Of a DNA stretch of 64,000 nucleotides, positions 8,281 through 16,775 are shown in pieces. This DNA comes from Alphaproteobacteria bacterium (GTDB lineage Bacteria; Pseudomonadota; Alphaproteobacteria; Rhodobacterales; Rhodobacteraceae), in contig JAUILL010000002.1 in NCBI GenBank assembly GCA_030433335.1, positions 124,001-188,000 on the forward strand, written 5' to 3'. The notes beneath the pieces are model-generated. The model worked only from the letters and a program-made list of their open reading frames with translations, had not been told where the DNA came from and made no database searches. Numbering within the stretch: position 1 is the first letter of the stretch; the number at the start of each line of letters is the position of its first letter. The position numbers were made by a program, and so were the translations under genes.

Positions 8281-9933
8281 TCACATGTTGGGATAGTTGG
8301 GCCCGTCACCGCCCTGAGGCGTGGTCCAGTTGATGTTCTGGCTCGGGTCCTTGATGTCGCAGGTTTTGCAGTGCACGCAGTTCTGGAAGTTGACGACAAA
8401 GCGGGTGTCTTTGCCCTCTTCCTCGACGAATTCGTAGACGCCTGCGGGGCAATACCGCGCAGAGGGACCAGCGTATTCCTTGAAGTTCACATTCACGGGG
8501 ATGCTGGGGTCTTTCAGCTGCAGGTGCGCAGGCTGACTTTCCTCGTGGTTGGTGAAGCTAAAACTGACGTTGGTCAGACGGTCGAATGACAGAACGCCAT
8601 CGGGCTTGGGGTAGTCGATGGGCTTATGGTCCGCCGCTTTGCCGGTCGCCGCAGCATCCGATTTGCCGTGACGCAGGGTGCCAAGGAAGGATTTGCCGAA
8701 CTTCTCGTTCAGGTGCATGTCCAGACCACCCAGCGCGAGGCTCGCGGTCAGGCCAAACTTGGACCACAGCGGCTTCACGTTGCGGACCTTCTTCAGATCT
8801 TTGCCGATCGCACCTTCGCGCAGTTCAGTCTCATAGCTGGTCAGCTCGTCCGACTGACGACCCGCCTTGATTGCGTCATAGGCCGCTTCTGCCGCCGCTT
8901 TGCCGGACAGCATCGCGTTGTGGTTGCCCTTGATGCGGGGCACGTTCACTAGACCCGCCGAGCAACCCAGCAGCGCACCGCCGGGGAAAGTCACTTTGGG
9001 GATCGACTGATAGCCGCCTTCGGAGATCGCACGCGCGCCATAGGCCACGCGCTTGCCGCCTTTCAGCAGCTCGGCGACCATGGGATGGTGCTTGAAGCGC
9101 TGGAATTCCATGTAGGGGAACAGATGCGGGTTTTCGTAGTTCAGGTGCACCACGAAGCCGACGTAAACCTGATTGTTGTCGAGGTGGTAGATGAACGAGC
9201 CGCCACCCGCGTTCGAGCCCAGAGGCCAACCCATGGTGTGGGTCACTGTGCCTTCGCGGTGCTTGGCGGGATCAATCTCCCAGATTTCCTTCATGCCGAT
9301 GCCGAACTTCTGGGGGCAGTGGCCCTTGGACAGGTCGTACTTCGCCATGACTTCTTTGGACAGCGACCCACGCACGCCCTCGGACAAGAACACGTATTTG
9401 CCGTGCAGCTCCATACCGGGCTCGTAGCCGGGGCCTTGGGTGCCATCGGCATTCTTGCCGAACTCACCGGCGACCACGCCTTTAACTTCGCCATTCTCGC
9501 CGTACACCAGCTCGGAACAGGCCATGCCGGGGAAAATCTCGACACCCAGTTCTTCGGCTTGCTCGGCCATCCAGCGGCAGACATTCGCCATCGAGACAAT
9601 GTAATTGCCGTGGTTGTTCATCAGTTTCGGCATGGGGAAGTTCGGAACGCGGATCTTGCCCGCCTCACCCAGCACATAAAAGTTGTCTTCTTTGACGGGC
9701 ACGGTGATCGGCGCGCCCTTGGCCTTCCAGTCGGGGATCAAGGCGTCCAGACCGCAGGGGTCCAGAACCGCGCCCGACAGGATGTGGGCGCCCACTTCGG
9801 AGCCCTTTTCCAGAACGACGACGTTCAGATCGGCGTCCAGCTGCTTGAGACGGATCGCCGCCGACAGACCGGCAGGTCCGGCCCCAACGATAACGACGTC
9901 ATATTCCATGGCTTCGCGCACAATCTCGGTCAT
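8281..9933 (-). CDS. Electron-transfer flavoprotein-ubiquinone oxidoreductase
   Basis: ETF-QO carries electrons from reduced ETF, fed by acyl-CoA and related dehydrogenases, to ubiquinone at the inner membrane. The 550-residue protein has an N-terminal FAD site (VIVGAGPAGLSAAIRL near residue 14) and an ADP-binding motif VVVLEKGSEVG. The C-terminal ferredoxin-like domain has four cluster cysteines: C495 in RYCPAG and C519, C522 and C525 in NCVHCKTC. The ATG at 9933 follows GAGGAG. An in-frame ATG-less extension upstream was rejected. It is monocistronic here, 112 bp from the TPR gene. The acyl-CoA dehydrogenase at 14943-16658 could be one of its electron sources through ETF. Confidence 0.96.
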   Translation of the reverse strand: MTEIVREAMEYDVVIVGAGPAGLSAAIRLKQLDADLNVVVLEKGSEVGAHILSGAVLDPCGLDALIPDWKAKGAPITVPVKEDNFYVLGEAGKIRVPNFPMPKLMNNHGNYIVSMANVCRWMAEQAEELGVEIFPGMACSELVYGENGEVKGVVAGEFGKNADGTQGPGYEPGMELHGKYVFLSEGVRGSLSKEVMAKYDLSKGHCPQKFGIGMKEIWEIDPAKHREGTVTHTMGWPLGSNAGGGSFIYHLDNNQVYVGFVVHLNYENPHLFPYMEFQRFKHHPMVAELLKGGKRVAYGARAISEGGYQSIPKVTFPGGALLGCSAGLVNVPRIKGNHNAMLSGKAAAEAAYDAIKAGRQSDELTSYETELREGAIGKDLKKVRNVKPLWSKFGLTASLALGGLDMHLNEKFGKSFLGTLRHGKSDAAATGKAADHKPIDYPKPDGVLSFDRLTNVSFSFTNHEESQPAHLQLKDPSIPVNVNFKEYAGPSARYCPAGVYEFVEEEGKDTRFVVNFQNCVHCKTCDIKDPSQNINWTTPQGGDGPNYPNM

Positions 9934-10335
9934 GCTGCTGGCTCCTCTGTCTCGTTCGCGCAATAATATTTCAAACTCGGCGCAGTGTTACGCATGATCA
10001 GCCTTGTCGGTCAATCGCGACACGACGTTAAAATGGCCGAATGCGGCATTGCGGCACAAGCCCTGCTAAAGCACAAACACTCAAAGCACAGCCTATTTCT
10101 TGCCCACCGAGTATAGGCAAAGCAAATAGGCACCCCAGACACAGCATTTCTATCAAAATGTAGGCCGGCTTTCAGGTTGCGCGCAGAAACGCCGGCCCTT
10201 TTGCGCCGGAATCACAGGAAATCCATCCCATATTCATATGGCCCTTGAAATTACCGCTCGGCTCAGTTCAGGTAGCGTAACCCTAAAAACCGGCCACCCC
10301 AGACAGGGGCAAGGCCGATAACGGATTCTGAGGCC
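9934..10335. other. 402-bp non-coding stretch between ETF-QO and greA
   Basis: It separates the divergent ETF-QO and greA genes and must contain both promoters. I see no protein gene: the minus-strand frames that enter from greA are shadows. It contains the two-hairpin element described separately at 10091-10203. The stretch is visibly richer in A and T than the flanking genes. Confidence 0.6.
10091..10203 (+). ncRNA. Candidate small RNA with terminator upstream of greA
   Basis: GCCTATTT (10091-10098) pairs with AAATAGGC (10124-10131), and inside it TTGCC (10100-10104) pairs with GGCAA (10116-10120), giving a long two-part hairpin. Downstream, GGCCGGC (10163-10169) pairs with GCCGGCC (10191-10197) and is followed by CTTTT, a plausible intrinsic terminator on the plus strand. 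No plus-strand gene precedes it, since ETF-QO is transcribed the other way. The simplest reading is a short independent RNA, or a long attenuated greA leader. No known family was recognised. Confidence 0.35.
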
Positions 10336-10806
10336 ATGGAAAAAGTACCTATGACCCGCGCGGGCGCAACCGCGCTGGAGAGCGAATTGAAGCACCTGAA
10401 GTCGGTGGAACGCCCCGCGATCATCAAAGCGATCGCCGAAGCGCGCGAACACGGCGACCTGTCCGAAAACGCCGAATACCACTCGGCCCGCGAAAAGCAG
10501 TCGTTCATTGAGGGCCGCATCAAGGAACTCGAAGGCATCATTTCGCTGGCAGACGTCATCGACCCCTCCAAGCTGTCCGGCTCGATCAAATTCGGCGCGA
10601 CCGTGACCGTCGTGGACGAAGACACCGACGCCGAGAAAACCTGGCAGATCGTTGGCGAATACGAAGCCGACATCGAAAAAGGCCTGCTGAACATCAAGTC
10701 GCCCATCGCCCGTGCCCTGATCGGCAAAGAAGAGGGTGACAGCGTCGAGGTTCGCACTCCCGGCGGCGAGAAATCCTACGAAGTCCTGAAGATTTCCTAC
10801 GTCTGA
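10336..10806 (+). CDS. greA: Transcription elongation factor GreA
   Basis: GreA rescues backtracked RNA polymerase by stimulating transcript cleavage through the secondary channel. The 156-residue protein has the N-terminal coiled coil (about residues 10-75) and at its tip [16 protein letters not shown], which carries the acidic residues that act in cleavage. The C-terminal FKBP-like domain ends [20 protein letters not shown]. The start [10 protein letters not shown] matches the usual alphaproteobacterial form, although its GAGG sits unusually close to the ATG. It is followed 10 bp later by a membrane protein gene on the same strand. Confidence 0.96.
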   Translation: MEKVPMTRAGATALESELKHLKSVERPAIIKAIAEAREHGDLSENAEYHSAREKQSFIEGRIKELEGIISLADVIDPSKLSGSIKFGATVTVVDEDTDAEKTWQIVGEYEADIEKGLLNIKSPIARALIGKEEGDSVEVRTPGGEKSYEVLKISYV

Positions 10807-10816
10807 GGACATCCAG

Positions 10817-11833
10817 ATGTCCAACAGCACGCAGGGCAGCACGCCTCCGGGTCTTTATGATCGCAGCGATGCGGAGCCCAAATTCGACGTCAGCCCCGGC
10901 GAATGGATCGCTGTTGCGCTGACCGTTGTGTGGCTTGCCCTGTGCGCCATCTTCTTTTTCGGGATGGAAACAGCGAATGACGGCGACGGTCTGCGGATCG
11001 TCATCGAAGTTCTGGCCGTCTTCATGCCCATCGGGATGATGTGGGTCGGCGCGACCGCCGCTCGCTCTGCGCGCATCATGCGCCACGAGGCCGCCCGGCT
11101 GCAGATTGCGATCGACGGCATCCGCCAGACCTACATGTCCAGCCAGCAGCACGCCCCGCGCAGCACTGGCGTCGACCCCGCCCTGATCAAGAAGCTCGAA
11201 GACCTGCTTGCCACCCAGCAGCAGACGGAAAGCGCGCTGGCGATGTTCTCGTCCTCGCGCCGGATGGATGCGATCCGCGCCCTGCCCGACACGCGAACCA
11301 AGGCAAAGAGCGACGATCAACCCGCCCTCGCCCTTGGCATTCCGGATCAGAACGATGCGCAGCCGCTGTCGAACACCGACTTCATCCGCGCTCTGCACTT
11401 CCCCGAGACCCCCGATGACAAAGAGGGCTTTGCTGCCCTGCGTCGTGGCCTTGCGGATCATCAGGCCTCGCAACTGATCCAAGCGGCCCAAGACATCCTG
11501 ACCTTGCTCAGCCAAGACGGCATCTACATGGATGACCTGCGTCCGGACCGTGCCCGCCCCGAGCTATGGCGTAAATTTGCGGCAGGTGAGCGCAGCGGCG
11601 CTGTTTCCACCGTTGGCGGGATTCGCGATCGCTCTTCTCTGGCTTTGACCGCAGGGCGGATGCGCCAAGACCCGATCTTCCGCGACGCAGCCCACCACTT
11701 CCTGCGCCGTTTCGACAAGGTCTTCGCAGCCTTTGCGGACAAGGCAACCGACGAAGAGATCAACCTTTTTGCCGATACCCGCTCTGCACGGGCATTCATG
11801 CTGGTTGGCCGCGCGGCAGGGACGTTCGACTAA
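10817..11833 (+). CDS. Predicted membrane protein, unknown function, downstream of greA
   Basis: A 338-residue protein I do not recognise. After a polar N-terminus of about 28 residues there are two hydrophobic segments, at about 30-49 (WIAVALTVVWLALCAIFFFG) and 60-80 (RIVIEVLAVFMPIGMMWVG). The remaining 250 residues are polar, with a helical stretch rich in Gln and Lys near 110-140, and probably cytoplasmic. The ATG at 10817 is only 10 bp after the greA stop, so the two are probably co-transcribed. The gene has normal local codon use and so seems resident. A role in transcription should not be assumed from the neighbour alone. Confidence 0.75.
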   Translation: MSNSTQGSTPPGLYDRSDAEPKFDVSPGEWIAVALTVVWLALCAIFFFGMETANDGDGLRIVIEVLAVFMPIGMMWVGATAARSARIMRHEAARLQIAIDGIRQTYMSSQQHAPRSTGVDPALIKKLEDLLATQQQTESALAMFSSSRRMDAIRALPDTRTKAKSDDQPALALGIPDQNDAQPLSNTDFIRALHFPETPDDKEGFAALRRGLADHQASQLIQAAQDILTLLSQDGIYMDDLRPDRARPELWRKFAAGERSGAVSTVGGIRDRSSLALTAGRMRQDPIFRDAAHHFLRRFDKVFAAFADKATDEEINLFADTRSARAFMLVGRAAGTFD

Positions 11834-11980
11834 TCGTGCTAGTGGGGGAGCGCGGCCAGCGCCGCCCCATCAAGAACGGTTTGTGACCACTTACACAACA
11901 AAACTTTATCATCCTGCGCAATTGCATCACCCCGCATGATCAACTAGCGATTCTCGGGCAAACTACGCGCAGGATGTCCC

Positions 11981-12691
11981 ATGCAGACCGTCACCGACCG
12001 CAGCCAATTCATCAAAGGCATGAAACAGGGCGCACCATTCATTCTGGTGATCGTTCCCTTTGGCCTGCTGTTTGGCGTGGTCGCGACCGAAGCTGGCCTG
12101 AATGTATTCGAAGCGCTGGCGTTCTCGGTCGTCGTGATCGCGGGGGCAGCTCAGTTCACTGCACTTCAGCTGCTTTCCGATAATTTGCCCGCCGCAATTG
12201 CGCTGGTGTCAGCTTTGGCGGTGAACTTGCGGATGGCGATGTATTCGGCGTCGATCACCCCCCACTTGGGCCATATGCCTCTTTGGAAACGTGCCTTTGC
12301 GGCCTATTTGCTCGTGGACCAGACCTACGCGACCTCGGTGCTTGAATTTGAAAAGAACCCTGACCGCACCCCATCGCAGAAATTCGCCTTCTTCGTCGGA
12401 ACCGCGAGCGCAGTTGTGCCCCTGTGGTACGCCTCGACCATCGCCGGGGCGCTGCTTGGCAGTTCGATTCCCGACGGCTTGGCATTGGATTTCGCGGTGC
12501 CAATTACCTTCCTTGCGATCATCGCCCCTGCCCTGCGGACGCTTGCCCATATCGCGGCTGCGTTCACCTCGATCGTTCTGGCGCTGGCCTTCATGAGCTT
12601 GCCCTATAACCTCGGCCTTCTGATCGCAGCGATCACCGCAATGGCCGTCGGCGCAGAAGTCGAACGCCGCATGACCCCAAAGGCAGCCTGA
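11981..12691 (+). CDS. azlC: AzlC-family branched-chain amino-acid export permease
   Basis: The large subunit of the AzlCD (LIV-E) exporters, which expel branched-chain amino acids or analogues through the inner membrane. The 236-residue protein opens with FIKGMKQGAPFILVIVPFGLLFGVVATEAG and carries the family hallmark VVIAGAAQFTALQLL and NLRMAMYSASITPHLG. Five to seven hydrophobic segments fill the chain. ATG 11981 was chosen because it begins the conserved region. The partner azlD starts 2 bp after its stop, so the two form a unit. No regulator of the AzlB type is adjacent. Confidence 0.92.
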   Translation: MQTVTDRSQFIKGMKQGAPFILVIVPFGLLFGVVATEAGLNVFEALAFSVVVIAGAAQFTALQLLSDNLPAAIALVSALAVNLRMAMYSASITPHLGHMPLWKRAFAAYLLVDQTYATSVLEFEKNPDRTPSQKFAFFVGTASAVVPLWYASTIAGALLGSSIPDGLALDFAVPITFLAIIAPALRTLAHIAAAFTSIVLALAFMSLPYNLGLLIAAITAMAVGAEVERRMTPKAA

Positions 12692-12693
12692 TC

Positions 12694-13026
12694 ATGACCG
12701 ACATCCCCACGCTCAAACTCTGGATTGTTATCTTTGGCCTCGGCGCGGGCAGCTATTTCCTGCGCTTTGTCTTCCTTGGCCTGATCGGAGATCGCGAACT
12801 GCCTGAATGGGTGCTGCGCCACCTGCGGTACACCGCCGTCGCCGTTCTGCCCGGACTGGTCGCGCCCGCAATTCTGTTCCCCGCCGCGACAAGCGGCTCA
12901 CCGGACCCAGCACGTCTGGGGGCGGCATTCGTGACCGCAGCCTTGGGCTACATCACGCGCAACGTTATCCTCGCCATCGTGGGCGGGGCGGCAACGCTGT
13001 ACGCACTGCTGTATATCTTTGGTTAA
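12694..13026 (+). CDS. azlD: AzlD-family small exporter subunit
   Basis: A 110-residue membrane protein with four hydrophobic segments and the AzlD pattern WIVIFGLGAGSYFLRFVFL, LRYTAVAVLPGLVAPAIL and a hydrophobic C-terminus. It pairs with AzlC to make the branched-chain amino-acid exporter. The start is 2 bp after the azlC stop. Its TAA shares the tetramer TTAA with the stop of the convergent lipoprotein gene, so the two coding regions overlap by 4 bp. Confidence 0.9.
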   Translation: MTDIPTLKLWIVIFGLGAGSYFLRFVFLGLIGDRELPEWVLRHLRYTAVAVLPGLVAPAILFPAATSGSPDPARLGAAFVTAALGYITRNVILAIVGGAATLYALLYIFG

Positions 13027-13661
13027 TTGGCAGCTTTGGTCGCCTGACGGGCGTTGAATTCTGCCTCGGCATTGAACGCCTTGAGCGCCAGATCTTTGTT
13101 GTCCTCATCGGTTTCAAAGATCAAGCGTTCTTTGACGCCGGGAATATCCTCAAAATCACGCATGAGCGTTTTGGGGAACCACGTCACACCAACATTCTGG
13201 AACGGCGGCAAGTCTTGCAACACGGTGCTGACCGCGCGGGTGCAATTCGCCTTTTGCACGGCACCGAAGTTTAGAGCGCGGTTGTAAATGGTCTGCGCGA
13301 CCTCGGGGGTGACGATGACCTCTTGCGCAACAACGCGGAAGGTCACGCGCGAGTGGTAGCGTTCGTAGAAGTCGCGAATCCGCTCTGTGATGCCAAAGAA
13401 GACATCGTTGCGTTCGGGCGTTTCGGCAAAGTGGTAGCTGCCTGCGGGATCAAACAGGATCCGCTCGCTCGCATTGATCATCAGCCCCGAATGCGCGCCC
13501 GCATCGGTATCATTGCTGATCATCGTATAAAGGGTAATCGCGGGCGGACCATCATGTCGGTACCGCCAGCGGTTCACTTCGTTATCGGGGGCCCAAATCG
13601 GTTCTGCGGCACAACCAGCCAGCGCTGCTGGAGCACCCAGCAGGAAAAAACGACGTTTCAT
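13023..13661 (-). CDS. Predicted lipoprotein of unknown function
   Basis: A 212-residue protein with a lipoprotein signal: MKRRFFLLGAPAALAGC puts the acylated Cys at residue 17. The rest is soluble and probably periplasmic. HSGLMINASERILFDPAGSY followed much later by KANCTRAVSTVL is the order in which a His and Cys appear in circularly permuted NlpC/P60-like cysteine peptidases, but the resemblance is weak and I do not assign that function. It lies 19 bp downstream of the cytochrome oxidase subunit IV gene on the same strand, so the two may be co-transcribed. It overlaps the azlD stop by 4 bp. Confidence 0.75.
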   Translation of the reverse strand: MKRRFFLLGAPAALAGCAAEPIWAPDNEVNRWRYRHDGPPAITLYTMISNDTDAGAHSGLMINASERILFDPAGSYHFAETPERNDVFFGITERIRDFYERYHSRVTFRVVAQEVIVTPEVAQTIYNRALNFGAVQKANCTRAVSTVLQDLPPFQNVGVTWFPKTLMRDFEDIPGVKERLIFETDEDNKDLALKAFNAEAEFNARQATKAAN

Positions 13662-13680
13662 AAAACCCCCGGTGGGAAAC

Positions 13681-13815
13681 TTAGGCGCCAGTCAGAGCCA
13701 GGAAGATCAGGAACAGGATGATGAGGATCACCGCGTTCTTGGTGAATTTCATGAACCCGTCAAAGGTGTTCTGCTGATCAGTGATGTCCATGCTGCCGTG
13801 CTTGTGTTCAGCCAT
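13681..13815 (-). CDS. aa3-type cytochrome c oxidase subunit IV
   Basis: A 44-residue single-span protein, MAEHKHGSMDITDQQNTF then GFMKFTKNAVILIILFLIFLAL. The short polar head ending in DQQNTFDGFMKF before one transmembrane helix is the signature of the bacterial aa3 oxidase subunit IV, a small accessory subunit first seen in Paracoccus and Rhodobacter crystal structures. The ATG at 13815 follows AAAGGACG. An in-frame upstream extension of 21 residues is ignored. The genes of the other oxidase subunits are not in the window, which is usual for this subunit. Confidence 0.9.
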   Translation of the reverse strand: MAEHKHGSMDITDQQNTFDGFMKFTKNAVILIILFLIFLALTGA

Positions 13816-13908
13816 CTCGGGCGTCCTTTCCTGTTCGTCGCTGCCGCGTTTATTCGATTTTGGCGGCCCTGTCACCACTTCGTCGAAGGGGTGCTTTGCC
13901 GCAGAGTT

Positions 13909-14946
13909 TTAGCCAGCCTTGCGCCAAAGCCAAGCACCATCCGTCCCCAAATCGCGTGTAATAAGACCTTGGTGGTGCAAATGGTTCAAGTGAGCAACGG
14001 CTTCGACCAAGGCAAGCCCGTATTCCCCTGCCCCGATCTTGCGGCGAAACAGGACGGGAAAGCAGTCGGTCGCCCTTTTGGGTTCGTCCAACCAGTCCAC
14101 CAGACGGGGCAGAGCGTTGTGGTGATTCTCTAGAAGCTGGCGCATGCGGGTGGGCAGGCCAGTAAAGGGCAGCTTGTGCCCCGACAGGACCAGCTGATCG
14201 GGACGGGACAAGGCGCTGAGGCGCTCGCAACTGTCCAGCCAATCGGCCAGCGGGTCGGCCTCTGGCTCGGTCGCGTAGACGCCCACATTAGGGCTGATCG
14301 AGCTGATGATCTGATCGCCAGAAATCACCAGATGGTCGTCATTGGACCAGAAAGTCAGATGCTCTGGCGCGTGGCCCCCACCCGTGTGAACGGTCCAGCT
14401 GCGCCCCCCCATGTGGATCGTGTCACCCTGCCGCAGGCGGGTGTAGCCCAAGGGCATCGGGTGGACCGTATCGCAGAAGTTAAAGGGCCGCTCATTCCTG
14501 CGCTGCTCCAGAATTTCGGCGTCCATGCCAGCGCGGAGCCAGTGGGTCACGGCCTCTTCGGTCGGGCGCTCTTGTTCATCCAGTTGCAGCATCCGCGCCA
14601 TCAGCCAGCCGGTACGGGCCATCATCAACTCGGCGCCGTTGGCCTGAAACCAGCCAGCCAGACCGATGTGGTCAGGGTGGTGGTGGGTGCCGATCACGCG
14701 CCGCACGGGCAGGCCTTGCAGCGGGCCAGCCATCACCCTCTCCCAAATCGCGCGGGTGCGGCGGCTGTTCATGCCGGTGTCGATGATGGTCCAGCCGCCT
14801 TCGTCCCGCAGCGCGTAGACGTTCACATGGTCCAGCGCCATGGGCAGCGGAAGGCGGATCCAGAGGACGCCTTCTGCGATTTCAATAGCCTCGCCTTCGG
14901 CGGGCGGCTCGGGGAATGGGTAACGGATGCCAGTCTTTACGCTCAT
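13909..14946 (-). CDS. MBL-fold metallo-hydrolase (glyoxalase II/LACTB2-like)
   Basis: A 345-residue metallo-beta-lactamase-fold hydrolase. The zinc motif THHHPDH is at residues 87-93, with further ligands in HTGGGHAPEH, SGDQII and SGHKLPF. A C-terminal winged-helix-like tail follows, as in LACTB2-type proteins. Substrates of the family are thioesters, lactones or RNA, so the substrate is not fixed. The ATG overlaps the stop of the upstream acyl-CoA dehydrogenase gene by 4 bp (ATGA), showing tight coupling. That context favours a role in acyl-CoA or thioester metabolism, for example hydrolysis of a dehydrogenase product, but this is inference. Confidence 0.85.
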   Translation of the reverse strand: MSVKTGIRYPFPEPPAEGEAIEIAEGVLWIRLPLPMALDHVNVYALRDEGGWTIIDTGMNSRRTRAIWERVMAGPLQGLPVRRVIGTHHHPDHIGLAGWFQANGAELMMARTGWLMARMLQLDEQERPTEEAVTHWLRAGMDAEILEQRRNERPFNFCDTVHPMPLGYTRLRQGDTIHMGGRSWTVHTGGGHAPEHLTFWSNDDHLVISGDQIISSISPNVGVYATEPEADPLADWLDSCERLSALSRPDQLVLSGHKLPFTGLPTRMRQLLENHHNALPRLVDWLDEPKRATDCFPVLFRRKIGAGEYGLALVEAVAHLNHLHHQGLITRDLGTDGAWLWRKAG

Positions 14947-16658
14947 GCCACGAGGTCATCGTGGGTGATCGCATAAAGGTCAACCGCCCCCTGACGTGCA
15001 TGGGTGAGCAGACCGATGTGCTCTGGTAGCAAACGGTCGATGTAGAACTTGGCCAAGCGGCTGCGGGTGCCCTCGCCCCCTTCGGCCAGCGCGGCCTTCA
15101 GGTGGTAGTAGCCCCCCAGCACACGAGCAAAGCCCATCAGATAAGGCACAGCGCCCGCGAAACGGTTCTGCAAGTCGCCCTGCCCTACCAGCCATTCGGT
15201 GGTTTCACGCAGCGTCTCGGTCGCTTGCCAAACGGGTTCGGCCAGATGCGGCAGGCAGGAACGGGCCTTCTCGGCGTCTGCCTCGATCTCGTCCAGCAGG
15301 GCATAGGCGGCGTCCCCACCGTCCATCAGCTTACGCGCCACAAGGTCCATCGCCTGAATGCCGTTGGTCCCCTCGTAAATCGCGGTCACACGAACATCGC
15401 GGTAGTACTGCGCGGCGCCGGTTTCCTCGACAAAGCCCATGCCGCCGAAAATCTGCACACCGGTTTCAGACACGCGCATGCCCGTTTCGGTGCCGAACGC
15501 CTTGGCAATCGGGGTCAGGAAAGCTGCGCGGGCCTTCCACGTCGCATCGCCGGTAGCGTTCCCCATGTCGATCGCGGCCGCACAGGCCAGCGCAATGCAA
15601 CGGGCCGCAAAGATATTGCACTTTGATTCGGCCAACATGCGGCGCACGTCCGCGTGGTCGATGATGGTGCCCGGTCCCTCGACAGGAGTGCGGCCCTGTT
15701 TACGCTCCATCGCGTAGGCGAGCGCGTGCTGATAGGCCCCCTCGGCCGAAGACACGCCCTGTACGCCCACACCAAGACGCGCGTTGTTCATCATGGTGAA
15801 CATGGCCGCCATACCGCCGCCCTCGGGGCCGACGAGCCAGCCCTTGGCACCGGAATATTCCATCACGCAGGTCGGGCTGCCGTTCAGGCCCATCTTGCCC
15901 TCGATGCTGACGACACGCAGGTCATTGCGTTCACCCGGATTGCCATCAGCGTCGGGCAGGAATTTGGGCACCATGAACAGGCTGATCCCCTTGGTGCCCT
16001 TGGGCGCGTCGGGCAAGCGGGCCAGCACCAGATGGCAGATGTTTCCTGCGAAATCCGCGTCGCCCCAGCTGATCCAGATCTTCTGACCGGTGATCGCAAA
16101 GGTGCCATCGCCATTCGGTTCCGCCTTGGTCGCCAAAGCCCCCACGTCAGAGCCCGCCTGCGGTTCTGACAGGTTCATTGTGCCGGTCCATTCGCCGCTG
16201 GTCAGCTTGGGCAGGTAGAGCTCCTTGATCGCGTCCGAGGCGTGATGCTCCAGCGCCTCGATCTGCCCCATGGACAGCAGCGGCACCAGTTGCAGCGACA
16301 GACAGGCGGCGCCCATCATGTCGTTCACTGCGCTCGCCACGGTCATCGGCAGGCCCATGCCGCCCGATTCCGGACGCGCCGCGATGCCAACCCAGCCGCC
16401 TTCGGCGATGGCTTGGTACGCCTCACCGTATCCAGGCGCCGCGCGCATGACACCATTCTCAAGCACCGTGTGGTGTTCGTCGCCGGAACGGTTCACTGGG
16501 GCCAGCTTTTCATCGCTTAGCTTGGCGGCTTCGGCCAAAATGGCAGTCACCACATCGTGGGACGCATCCTCAAACAAAGGGGTGCTGGTGACATCGCCGA
16601 GACCGACGATGTTATCGAAAATAAAGCTGAACTCGTTTATCGGCGCGCGATAGGGCAT
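14943..16658 (-). CDS. Acyl-CoA dehydrogenase, C-terminally extended (DmdC-like family)
   Basis: A 571-residue FAD acyl-CoA dehydrogenase of the long class that includes DmdC (methylmercaptopropionyl-CoA dehydrogenase), about 180 residues longer than short-chain enzymes. The FAD/acyl motifs MNLSEPQAGSDVGAL and IWISWGDADF are followed by GVSSAEGAYQHALAYA. The catalytic Glu lies in YEGTNGIQAMDL, and the C-terminal extension ends VDLYAITHDDL. It would pass electrons through ETF to ETF-QO at 8281-9933. Many Roseobacters carry several paralogues of this family, so the substrate (DMSP-derived, branched or medium-chain acyl-CoA) cannot be fixed. The downstream MBL hydrolase gene overlaps by 4 bp. 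Confidence 0.9.
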   Translation of the reverse strand: MPYRAPINEFSFIFDNIVGLGDVTSTPLFEDASHDVVTAILAEAAKLSDEKLAPVNRSGDEHHTVLENGVMRAAPGYGEAYQAIAEGGWVGIAARPESGGMGLPMTVASAVNDMMGAACLSLQLVPLLSMGQIEALEHHASDAIKELYLPKLTSGEWTGTMNLSEPQAGSDVGALATKAEPNGDGTFAITGQKIWISWGDADFAGNICHLVLARLPDAPKGTKGISLFMVPKFLPDADGNPGERNDLRVVSIEGKMGLNGSPTCVMEYSGAKGWLVGPEGGGMAAMFTMMNNARLGVGVQGVSSAEGAYQHALAYAMERKQGRTPVEGPGTIIDHADVRRMLAESKCNIFAARCIALACAAAIDMGNATGDATWKARAAFLTPIAKAFGTETGMRVSETGVQIFGGMGFVEETGAAQYYRDVRVTAIYEGTNGIQAMDLVARKLMDGGDAAYALLDEIEADAEKARSCLPHLAEPVWQATETLRETTEWLVGQGDLQNRFAGAVPYLMGFARVLGGYYHLKAALAEGGEGTRSRLAKFYIDRLLPEHIGLLTHARQGAVDLYAITHDDLVA

Positions 16659-16775
16659 GGCGTGCTCCTCTCAAGCGGGCTTGGCCTTGGGCTTCGGCCC
16701 CGTTATGGGTCTGGTTAACGGGAACCCTATCCGTTGCCCTCTTTGCATCAACTGAAACGCGGCGTCACAGAAACT

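Noticed and set aside
13023..13661. Calling the lipoprotein a cysteine peptidase
   Set aside because: Only a His and a Cys in a plausible order support it, without the full motif of NlpC/P60 or related families.
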